Notes under the pieces: generated by a model
Database searches by the model: none
What the model was told of the DNA's origin: nothing
The model's input: only the letters and a program-made list of their open reading frames with translations
Shown: in pieces, positions 25,730 to 36,329 of the stretch
How the letters are laid out: each line of letters opens with the position of its first letter
How positions within the stretch are numbered: position 1 is the stretch's first letter
Position numbers and translations under genes: made by a program
Assembly (NCBI GenBank): GCA_019787685.1
Contig: JAHNUO010000010.1
Span: forward strand, 1,860,001-1,924,000
Length of the DNA stretch: 64,000 nt
DNA from: Chiua virens
Lineage: Eukaryota > Basidiomycota > Agaricomycetes > Boletales > Boletaceae
Reading direction: 5' to 3'

Positions 25730-26670
25730 AGCGACACGGAGGCCAGTGGGGATAATTGTGGATGCAAGCGTAAGCTCAGATCTGAATATTGAATATTGAA
25801 TCCCTAAGACAAGAAGGATGCCGGCACAACAGCATTGGTGTCGCACGAGCTGACAGAGACAAAAGACTCTTGATTGAACCTTGATGGCGACGAAATCATG
25901 AACCGAGGACACGTTTTCCAGTGTTGAGATCATAAACGGAGATGTCCTTGAAGCCACACGCGATTTTTCTGTTGTCGGGATAGAAACAGAGCGAATGTCA
26001 CTTGCCAATGATCCGCCAAAGTGTAAATTCCCAATTCTTCTGCCAACCCCCACGAATCGATCATCTGGAGAGATCGCAAGTGTGCTGTCGTACCTGGATG
26101 AATCTTGTGCTGAAGGTAAAACCAACTCGCGGATGGATCATATCGCCTCGTGCGAGTCTATGGGCGTCGACGGCTCTCGTGGGGTCTGAACTCCGTGGTA
26201 TTCGTTCTCCGTAGACATCTGCTGGTTACGGTTCATGTGGTCGTCTCAACATGTTCTATTTCGCGTGCTCGATTGCTAGTACCTATCTCGTCCCTGGTAC
26301 GCCTCCGTAGGTGTTATCCTCTCGCGCGATCTCGTGGTGCGCGGACCCGAGGACACTGATGAAGGCGTCCAGCCCGATGAAACGCTGTTCGCCAACTTGG
26401 TCCTGTCATTGCGTACCGTGGCTCTCAAGGTCGAGGAGAGTGTGGCGAACGAGTGACCTGCAATTTCGCGTCTGGTGCGCGATCCACGGGAGGTCACCAA
26501 AGAGATGGCGGTGGACGACGAGGAAAGTCTGGTGGCCATGTGTCTGCCGTTGAACGACGGTCGTCTGTATGAGCCCGATGGGCATGACACCGTCCCAGGT
26601 GGATTTGCAGCTCGGTTCACAAGGCTCGTGCTATGGTCAAAGACAGTATAAATATTTCGACGAGTGTGTT
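25730..26670. pseudogene. relic block R3: WD40 fragment and GCN1 tail fragment
   Basis: Third copy of the relic block. The minus strand at 25.80-26.12 kb retains a readable but stop-bounded WD40 piece (STLAISPDDRFVGVGRR). The plus strand at 26.23-26.64 kb resembles the GCN1 3' end and reads through EESLVAMCLPLNDG-like sequence, beyond the GCN1 stop used at 9588. Confidence 0.65.
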
Positions 26671-26960
26671 CGGCTCAGCAGAATTGTCAGTCAGAACTAA
26701 TTGAGCGTTCAAGATAACAGGAAACATTTTTGCTTGAACGCACTGCTAGTCAGCATGTACGCAAATGCGAAGATGCTGCACGATAAATAACTTGTATTGA
26801 GGTGATTGTGTAATTTAACGAACAGGTGAAGAGTGAAATCGTACGCTAAAACAATCGCTTGTGAGAATGAAGTTCGCATCCGAGTCTATGGAGACCGCTC
26901 TCGAAAGTCTCAAGATTCTGAGCTCCATAGCCTCCTTCCTTTGTTAGTATCAACTCGAGA

Positions 26961-29900
26961 CTATTCGTTGTCCGTGATCATTTGGTGGCCAGCCTCGTCG
27001 TCGAGCTCCATAGTCGACGATGATCTCAGCAAGTCGCGGAGAGGTATGAATGGTGGACAATCGCTGCAGAACGATTGGACCTTGGAGATGATCGCCTCTG
27101 CAGTGGGCCGCTGCTCCATCGGAGACCAGCAAACTTGGATCAAGTCCCAGTGCGACTCCTCAATCGGTCGAGAAACGGGCCTGCCTGGATTCTGGCCCCT
27201 TGCTAAGCGAAGCACGATGGCCATGTCTTCGCGGACTTCTGACCATGGTTGTTTTCCAGATAACACCTACATGAAGATCAGCATGGACTGGTCTGGCGCT
27301 TTCATTTGCAGCTTTAAACGTGCCTGAAGAGCGATGCAACCAAAGGAATAAATGTCACTCTTGGGTGTCCGATTGAATCCCTCATCCGGTTCGATTTGCT
27401 CTGGTGCAATCCAGCGTAAGGCTCCAGGTCGGGCGGTAGACCTTTGGAGATAAGCCAATGCTGCTGGAATATTCCCCGTCAAGGAGGTGAATCCGAAATC
27501 GGCTAGGCATGCTGTGTAATCCGCATCGAGAAGGACATTATTCTGTCTGGTGATCAGACCAAAAAAATAGAGTATTTCACCCCTAACTGGCACGTACGCA
27601 GCTCAGGTCACCATGGACAAACGGAAAGGAATGCACTGTAACACATTATTGCTTCGAAACGCAAAGCAGAGTGAGAAATACCCACGGTAATCCAATCCAC
27701 TTACAATGTCCAGGAGCTATGACAAACGATTAGGAAACATGACACAGGTAGACATTCAGGACGTGGGACTCACAAGGTGGAGTCGGTGACATAAACCCAG
27801 GGTGTCATCATACTTTCCTAAGAATTGGTGGAGGGAACCATTAGGCATCCACGATGACACCAATGACATTGCACCATGCATTCCGAACCCGTGTGCGATA
27901 CCTAGAAACGGGACGATATTGACATGGTTTAGTCTCTTCCAAATTCCGAGCTCTCGATTCATCATCTACAGCAAGGTTTGATTCATGCTTGTTTGACCGA
28001 AGAAAAAAAATACCTTGACATGTTTATCATCTGTCTCCTCTCCAGTGGTAATTTTAAAGCGGAGGGCCTTCACAGCAACCTACAGGAAAAGTCTGTATAA
28101 GTTTGATGCTGTGCCATAGCGCACACTCGAACCTCTGATGGTGACGGGCTGCTAACATAGCGGCACTTATAGACGTCACCAAAACCACCTACGGCTGAGT
28201 ACCGCTCATCATATTTTACGATGAAGGGCGTGAGATCAAGTGGATGCGGAAAATTAGGTCTGACAAAGTTGTACAAGGAATGCCATGAAGGAACCGCACT
28301 GCACAGAAAACGAAATGACATACTCAAGCTTGAACTGTTGGTGCTTTCTGTCCACTTTCGAAGAAGTCTCCAGGGCTGAGTATGAACTAGACAGCGTGAC
28401 AGGCTTAATGGGTATAGAGCGCTATGGAGTACACGTCAGCGATCAAACAGAGAAGTGCCAGCGGGATGCACTCACTCTAGGACGCATATGCTTCTCTTGC
28501 ACATGTTTCAACATACTTTCGCGGTTCATCTTAGTTTGATCTTTCAATCGACATCCTGTCCACCTGCAGGACACACGATGGTCTCGTCGCGATTTGATCG
28601 CGCCGTGAATAGTGAGATGGTGTGACAAACTTGTGGTAGTAATTGGTTGCGCGCACATAGTCCCATCGTCATTTATCCATCCACAAGTGTGTAGGGCAAA
28701 GTCATTTGCAAGTGAAGGTGACCGAGTCAAACGACGCAGAACACTTTTCGCAGGGAAGCTCGACTCAGGATTTCGACTTGGACAAGCAGGCGATACAGTC
28801 AGTGAGAAGGTACGAGGGTCAATAGACTCGAGTATCGAGCTTTCTGTGATAGACGGAACTGTCTGTGCCGTGCCGGAAAGGGGGGCCTGGACTTCCTGAT
28901 AGGATATACCCACGAAGGAGTTGAATGGCCTAGTCTCCTCGCTGAACGTTGTGGGATTATCAATGTAATTTAGAGTACTCTCGGGCTGGGAGATGTAGTT
29001 CTGGTTCGCCGTGAAGGTGTGATTTTGCGTGAGGAAGGAACTCGGTGATGAGTAATTCGACGACGATGAGTGATCTAGTTGGGGGTATGCGAAGTGGCCG
29101 GGTAAAGAACCGTCCATGACCTATCCAAGCATTAACACATAAGCAAGCTGCGCAAGCCACGCGACGAGTGTAGTGAGATTTACTGACACTAGGAGGGAGT
29201 TCTTGCAGACGGCCGTTCCTGAGCGGATGACCATCGGCAACGAATGTTGATTCCTGGTGGTTGGCTAGGATTGCAGATAGCGCGACTTGCGAGAATGAGG
29301 AATAGCTATTTGGCTCTTCTGCAAAGTCGGACCGTATGCGTATGTAGGGTGGAACTGGCGGAACGAGAGGTGCCTGTGCACGCTTAGCGTGAGTTTGAAG
29401 CACGCTTGAGGAACGTACCTGCCACACATATATCTTTCCATTCCATGTTGCCGATACCACGGATTCACCGAAGGGAGAGAAGGAAACCGCCCTCACGGTG
29501 TCAGGATGTTGTAGACATCCGATGGGAGAACCAGTAGTTGTGTCCCAAAAGCGGACAGTTTTATCCCTTGACGCACTCGCGAGTGTGGATCCGTCTGGGG
29601 AAAGGGAGAGGGAGTGTATCTGCTTGGTGTGACCTTCCCAGTTTTGACCGATCTGTTCGCCTGTGGTTGAATCCCAACAACGAATCTTATCGTCAGAAGA
29701 GCCAGAAAAAATCCTGGCGCCATCGTGTGACCACAAAAGACTCCAGACTAGAGTTTGATGGCCATTCAGTGGACCGAGGATGAGTTTGCCTGTCGTCACG
29801 TCATACACGAAGATCTCTCCCCATCTGCCGCAGGCCAGTTTGCTGCCGTCGGGAGAGAAGCAGACCGAGTAGGCGACGATGTTGATGATGTTGACCCGTG

Positions 29901-30336
29901 ACCCCTGCAGAGTGTAAATTCCCACGGTCTACCCAGCAACTGCCACGAGTCGATCGTCGGGAGAGAGAGCAACTTCGCGGAAGCACCCTGGATAAGTCCA
30001 TTGATTGACCAGGTTGTGCGACTGTGCGTCCCACACTTTGATGTTACTCGGGCTAGTGGTGATGATCTTCGTGTCGTCCTTCGTCACTGCAACTCCCCAA
30101 ACTGCTGTGCCGTGCACCATCGAAATCCCTCCTTGTTCTCCATTTCCTACATCCCATACCTTCGCATTACCATAAGAGCTGGTGACAATACGTCTTCCAT
30201 CGCCAAAATACGCGAACACCTGGATACCCGTATGTGTCGAGATTACTCGATTCGGCGACAAACCGTGGTCGACGTCGCGATGGTGAGGGGCATTATTTGA
30301 CGTGAGGATGTTCTGGGGGATGGTCGGGCAATTCAT
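26961..30336 (-). pseudogene. U3: WD40 / zinc-finger-like / kinase fusion with a nonsense codon
   Basis: Third close paralogue with the full U1 layout: exons 30336-29188, 29120-28476, 28421-28324, 28259-28133, 28079-28014, 27965-27774, 27716-27686, 27635-27598, 27542-27324, 27266-26961. All splice sites and phases are intact and both zinc-finger-like motifs are present. A TAG at 29931-29929 interrupts the WD40 exon where U1 and U2 have GGG-AGC or GGG-AAT; the frame continues unchanged on both sides. Unless the base is wrong or the stop is bypassed, the kinase half is not made from the normal start. The kinase keeps VAVK, HGDL, DFGF and APEQ, and an Ala-to-Val change precedes the catalytic loop. 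The last intron (27267-27323) has a GC donor. Confidence 0.8.
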
Positions 30337-30770
30337 CCGAGGTGCGTGCTGAAAATATTGGTGGAGGGAATGCACGAATACTCCATATACAGCTTATAAG
30401 CCATGGTCAACGAGGTTAACACGCGCGGCACGGCCTCATGGCGATACAGTGGCTCTCCAAAGCGCCCATCCTGTTATTCAGGCATATGTCCTACAATAGG
30501 ATCTCCGTCGACTTCTACCCGATAATCCTACTTCTCCTTTTCCTTCTTCGACACGTACGGCCATATGGACACAAATATATTACCTCGATTATCGGCACAG
30601 GTATGGTGGCACATACGGCTGCGACGTGTTATCTTGTATTCCTTACTTGTTCAAAGCGACAGCATGCTCCGTCGTCCGATTTGGGGGTCATCAGATGCCG
30701 ACTGTATCGTTCTTGTGCGTCTGGAACTGAGTGGACAGAGTGTTACCGATAATGATGAAAACATCATTTA

Positions 30771-31490
30771 GGTCCGAGCAATCTATGGACAGCTCGCATC
30801 GCCCCGTGCCCTCTATGTAATTGATTGATGGTTGTATCACAAGGCCCCGACTAGCGTCAGCAAAATGTTGTTATTGCATCAGATACCATTGAATTAAAAT
30901 ACCTTCAAGTTCGATGAATACGAGAGTTCGATGCCGACCCTCCAGCGCCCTCCGCGGCAGACTCGGAGAACACCAGACAATTCTTGATTTGAAAGGAATG
31001 CGCCGTACGTACGTAAGCAAAACACTGGCGCTGCAAATCATGGCCATTAGATGGGTGGAAACTGACCGGGACCGACAGCGGTGTCGTTCGCGCACCCCGT
31101 TATTATATGCAGGGAGTCCACGCTCAGAGTCTGTCTGCGTTCTCTGCAGCTTTCGGAGGAAGGACGTCATACCTCGGCGACGAGGTATATTCTCGCAGGC
31201 CTAGTTGAGGTCGATTGCGAATACTAGTAGGTTAATCAAATTAATTAGGGCCAACCACAATGGTTAGACATGAAATTTTTGTCGTTTTTCCTTGCCTCCG
31301 GACTTCGAGGACTAAAATTACCAACGCAACCTTTTCCTCAAGGGACGTCCATGTGTAGCATCCTCCGTATATCGTTTCCCTGCTGCTTTGGACAATGTAT
31401 ACTCATGAGAAACGTTTCCACTTTAGACGAGAACAGGAAGCAGACTGTTCGTGGTGTGCAGTACCAACAAAGCAGTATGCTGCCCCCTTG
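30771..31490. repeat. flank segment X', partner of 22.59-23.38 kb
   Basis: Matches the X segment with small indels and stops matching at about 31490. It marks the right end of the nested duplication. No supportable gene. Confidence 0.6.
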
Positions 31491-31825
31491 TTGACGAAAC
31501 GCCCGCCGTACAGCTGCAATGGATCCCGCTCCGAAAAGCGACCAGGATATGGCTGTCAACCAGAAGGTACGATCCGGTTCATTACCGACAGCGGGCCCAA
31601 GAGCGAAACTCGAGTAATAAATAACAAATTACCTACTTTCTACCAAGAACAGTGTATAATGTTGCTCGAGATCCATCAACCATTGTAGCATCAGGCTATA
31701 CTGTATCCAATACATAGTAGCATATCCTAATGGGCAACCAAGTGTAGCATGAAGTTGGACAGTAGAACGCCTCATTTTATGAAAGTGACGTAAATGTGTG
31801 GTGGCGCAAATGACGGTGGCACCAC
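31491..31825. other. unique sequence right of the duplication, possible orphan first exon
   Basis: A plus-strand ATG at 31519 opens 16 codons (MDPAPKSDQDMAVNQK) that end at an AAG followed by GTACGA, like a first exon with a donor, but no continuation is found before the inverted repeat. The rest is AT-rich with no visible gene. Confidence 0.25.
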
Positions 31826-32431
31826 TGGGACGATCGGGTAAGTCCTTGTAACATATGCTGTACATAGCTACAAACATATTCCGCCTAGGTCTCTAAATAT
31901 TTTATCTTAACATAGCTTACTACATATCAAAAATAAATATTGTGGAATGTTCTTATGACAGAGTAAACAATAGATTTAGAATATCTGCCCTACAAATGCT
32001 TAAAATATTTATCTGCACCTATGTTTACATCACCTTTTTAATCATACATGTTATAAAAAATACATTACAAAATATTACAATATATATTTCGAATTTGTTA
32101 ACAGGTTCTGGCCAATCAGAGCAAAGCATCCCAGGTATGTCCAGCTTGCATACTCACACACATGGTCAAAATATGATTAAGGCACATATTTTAATAACAT
32201 ATTCTCTATTGTTCTTAAATTAGTTCACAAAACAAAGGCTTCATTCTTATTTTGTCTCAATTTAGACTTAATATTTTGCCTTTGTCCCAAGCCTAAGTCC
32301 CACAGGCAAAGTTAATAACATTTTATTAGTTTGTTGTTAATTATGTTTTAACCACATTTGTAGTCAGCTAGGCGGAATATGTTTGTAGTTATGTACAGCA
32401 TATGTTACAAGGACTTATCCGATCGTCCCAG
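31826..32431. repeat. inverted repeat, 63-bp arms around 480 bp of AT-rich DNA
   Basis: The left arm 31826-31888 and right arm 32369-32431 are reverse complements with about two mismatches. The 480-bp centre is very AT-rich and holds no gene. This is the layout of a small non-autonomous DNA element. I see no clear target-site duplication and no transposase. Confidence 0.6.
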
Positions 32432-33233
32432 GGGTGTGGGTGACTGTACATACGGTTCATTGCAATTGAAAGCGAACAAATTATTTATCACTCACGGCGG
32501 CGTAAAGCACCCGATTGTGTCAACACTGGCAATTGAATGCTGCACCGTTCGGCTGCGCAAAGTGACGAGATACTACGATGATCGGGAGTACATAGCAAGG
32601 TTTTTCCGCGCGCTGCTTGCACGCGAACTTTAAAAATTTAAGCGCCGACAGTCCGAACCGTCACATTTCGAAATAACCGACCTCCTCCAACGTGACTTGA
32701 AAGGAAAACGCTTATAATTCGCAAGATAAGGATAAGAGAAGTAGTAAAATGTGATTAGTACTAGTAGCATCAAGGAGGTCTGAAAATGGTTAAACTGATT
32801 TCAACGGCTGTTCCCGAGATACTAGTGTGCACGTTTTTTTTTTGATGCTCTTGAACCTTTTACCAGCGAGAATAGCGCCACCTGAAACACAATGTTATGT
32901 TCCTCAAATGCCATGAATTAGTACCGCTCAATTGAACTGCTGGATCGAAAAGGGATAAGATCAGGTTACATCTCGCAAGTTAAAGTTTGTGCATCTCATA
33001 TTGTACACGCTGATTGGAAGGTCGATAACTTACTCCCGAACCTCGGAAACGATCGCAATGCGATGGGTTACCGAAGCAACTTATCCATGTGGACTCGCCA
33101 AGGGAAGCGGTCAGGGTCCTGTCTATATATATTTCTCCCCCCCGATGAAGGAGGATCAGATCATCCCCTCTTTGCCATCGAAGTCGTCCTTCGGTCCCGT
33201 TCTCAATTTGCTTGCTAGACAACAGAATTCAGC
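32432..33233. other. intergenic, no clear gene
   Basis: AT-rich. A plus-strand ORF reaching 32633 gives about 60 ordinary-looking residues (HGGVKHPIVSTLAIECC region), but its start lies inside the inverted-repeat arm and no family is recognised. Nothing else is supportable. Confidence 0.3.
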
Positions 33234-34828
33234 ATGGGACAGTATGATCTCACCATCGGTAAGTTCAAGATGTTTCATATATGAATCAGCTTTATTGATC
33301 GGACTAAATAATAGGCACACTCCTTGTGGGCATATTCTGTGAGTCCCCGTGGTCGGTCATCGACGTCGCTTATTCACTGGAAATCAAGTGAATACCTTCT
33401 TGTACGGTCTTGTCACATATCAATTCGCGGCATATCATAGGACGAGTAAGTAGCGTTGAAACACACTAGCTTGTATGGCTGAATCCCTATCCAGAATTCA
33501 ATGATAATCGGATCGTAAGGTCGGGCGATCGTCTGGTTCGTTGGTGTGCGAACTTGACAGCCGGTCGACTTTAGGTATATGGTGCTCTTCCTGTTCCTTT
33601 TGGATTCGTTCCATAGTATCTCGTGAGTATCATCGACATAGTATTTGGGCATCGAATCAATCATTTCGTAGGGTCATATATCTGGCGTGGTATTTTGTGT
33701 GAGTAATCTCAACAAGCTTCTTTTACGTTCGTCGTTCAAGGTATTCCAGCGTGACGAACTACGGCAATCCAGCAGTTCTTGCAGGTAAGTAATTTCATTG
33801 ATCGCTTTTCAGTCCCGTCCTAAACATCGCTTCAAAGTGAGCCTATGGCCATACGAATTTACCCCGGCCGGTACTGCGCTGGCATCCTTCGTTACCCAGA
33901 TATACCTTGGGTTCAGGTACGTATCTGCACAAGGCAACTTCGCCTGAAACTAATCCAGACTGCTTTAGAATTTGGCGTTTGACTGGTAGCATGTTCCTAT
34001 ATGGCGTTGTCATTTCCCTAGCCATTCCTTCATTTGTTCTAGGCTTGGCTTGCAGCATCGGGGCTACCATCATCAAAGTGTAAGTCTCACCACGAGAGAC
34101 CATGCACCACACTGACAACAGTTGTTCAGTATGGCTGAGCTACCCGATATCACGTCTCTTGCCATTGCCTGGTTGTCCATGCAAGTCATTGCGGATACAT
34201 TCATCACTAGTACGCTCATACACCACAAGTCGTACAATCTCAGTGAACTCACTCAAAATCACTAGTTACTTTGATCATCATCTTTGTTCGTTGGCGGGGT
34301 GGCTTCCGCAAGACGGACCTAATCCTGAACCAACTTATTCGCGGTGCCGTTCAGACTGGTCTCTTTGCTGTAATTTTCTCGCTGGGTGATTTGGTTACCT
34401 TTGTTGTTTGCCCGAACACGAATCTGTATGGCATGTTCGCCATTCCCGTTGGTCGCATCTACACGAACGTGAGTACCGCTAATCGGGTGAAATTGTACTA
34501 TCCGCTGACCAGATTTGCTGTTCTTTTCATTTGGGAAGACCCTCTTGGACACCCTTTTGACCCGCGAATCGATCAAGGCTGAAATGGTCACGACGAACGG
34601 CTCGAGTGGGGTGAGCTGATCGAGCTACGGCCCCTCGCGTCGCTGACGTTCAACCCCTGCTTACAGAGAAATCCTATGTCCTGGCTGCACTCCAACACCG
34701 ACTCGTCGCGCACCACCGATTCCACGCCGCCACAAACCATACAGTTGGTCACCATTCGAGACTCGGATATCCCGGAACCGCCACCTGACGAGCAAGCACA
34801 AAGCAAACTCGTTGCACTGGTAGTCTGA
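33234..34828 (+). CDS. DUF6534-type multi-pass membrane protein
   Basis: Family of basidiomycete membrane proteins with about seven helices; function unknown. The ATG is at 33234. Short exons join in phase: MGQYDLTI, then a helix (GTLLVGIFLNTFLYG), a VLFLFLLDSFHS helix, the family signature VTNYGNP (about 33.76 kb), a WPYEFTP segment, further helices near 33.98 and 34.15 kb, and the diagnostic core KTDLILNQLIR...VQTGLF with LYGMF and GRIYTN (34.31-34.47 kb). Intron 34469-34538 leads to TLLDTLLTRESIK, the usual motif after the last helix. A final exon gives a Ser/Thr/Pro-rich cytosolic tail ending in a TGA at 34826. The 33.43-33.75 kb exon borders are uncertain. Confidence 0.75.
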
Positions 34829-36329
34829 GATTGGCACCTACGCTCGTTACTTGGAGCTTGTATCCTTGAGCTGTCGATCGTTTTCATATTTGCTTCCCAG
34901 ATTTACCTCGTCATGTTTATAAACCAGATGAAGACGCACGCTCCACGTTGTTTTCGGCGTGAGTAGAGGGCCGCTGGGAAGTACAGCCCATTGTATCATT
35001 GGTGTGGATACCTACACGATAGAGAATCATCATAATACGCACGGTTAGACCGTCGGGATCTATGTATCTATGTAGTATTGACCAGGAAATACGCGTTGTC
35101 AGTCAAACATTTCCTAAATCACAAAGAAAATGTCTCAATGCCCAACTTCAGGTAGGTCATGGTTTATCACGTGCGTCGAGGGTGTGCAAGTCGGGAGGAA
35201 TATAAACCAGGGAGGACTTGTGCGGAAGTCAAGGCGGAACCTTTCCGGCAAACCCATTGACGTCTGCCAGTGAGTGACCTTGCATCCAAAGATCTCAAGG
35301 CATCTAATGGTCAGGCTCCTACCCACCACTGCCTCGAGTTGTGAGGGCGATATCATGACATCACGTGCTTATCCCACAATTTCAAACACCGCCAACCTTA
35401 AACTCCCTCACACTCTGTGAGGGAGTGTGAGGGAGTTTAAGGTTGGCGGTGTTTGAAATTGTGGGATAAGCACGTGATGTCATGATATCGCCCTCACAAC
35501 TCGAGGCAGTGGTGGGTAGGGTCACTCACTATGGTGTGCGTCGATGTGTACAGCCACCATATTACATAATCATGTAGTACTTTAGAACCTTCATACGTAG
35601 CTCTACCTACATTACTAGAGTATTCTACAGATATTTCCAACACAGCGATCCACTGCTACTGTAAAAGTAGGTACCGTGGTCATGCTAGCCTGCGTGTTGT
35701 AAATACGGGCACACTTTTCGTATCCGATCGGATGCGGAGTCATGTTTTCGCGGAACGTAAGGCACGAATCTGTTTGCTCTATTTCGATGCATGAAGATGT
35801 AAGCGCGGAACCAGGTGCTTCGTTGGTGCCCCCGATGTCGACGTCGACGAAGTCCTCACCATAGACAAGTATGTGTCGAGAATTGCTGATCTGTTCACAA
35901 GTTTCCGGGTCGTCCGTCCACCCACAGCAAGTAACCTCAAAGAAAAAGTAGTGAATCGTTCGCTTCCGTGGTGCGCACTAATAATTGGTGGCTCCCAACC
36001 GAATCGTCTTCGGAAGTGACTCGGGTTGACAGTGCGAGTGACCGCCGCTGAACCACCCACGACGCCAGGCCCATATTATTCATGGCAGGCTTTGGACCAA
36101 TATTCATGCCGCAAATCCTGGTTTCTAAATCACTGTCCCATGGCATGTACTAATTTCATTCGCTTGCATTGTTACCACGGGATACTATGCCGTGAAACCA
36201 ATGTTTGACGAATGGTTGCGATTGGAAGATATCCGACCCACAGCCTGGCCTAGACATGATGCAACACTTCTACAGGAGGAACTGGATTTCATATTCTGAA
36301 CAACATATAATGAATGTTGTGGTACGTAT
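34829..36329. other. intergenic with hairpin and a possible gene fragment
   Basis: Contains the 97-bp hairpin (listed separately). On the plus strand about 35810-36020 an open stretch without ATG gives DVDVDEVLTIDKYVSRIADL, which looks protein-like but has no recognised family and is flanked by stops. It may be a gene remnant. The rest shows no gene. Confidence 0.35.
35319..35519. repeat. perfect 97-bp inverted repeat with 7-base loop
   Basis: Arms 35319-35415 and 35423-35519 are exact reverse complements, separated by tgtgagg, which can itself pair with the neighbouring cctcaca. The match stops sharply on both sides. A hairpin this long would give a double-stranded transcript. It could be a recent inverted duplication, a snap-back element, or a fold-back assembly error. 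Confidence 0.9.

Noticed and set aside
31350..32440. Idea that the AT-rich centre is inserted mitochondrial DNA
   Set aside because: No mitochondrial gene, tRNA or intron-core motif is visible; the flanking inverted repeat explains it better.
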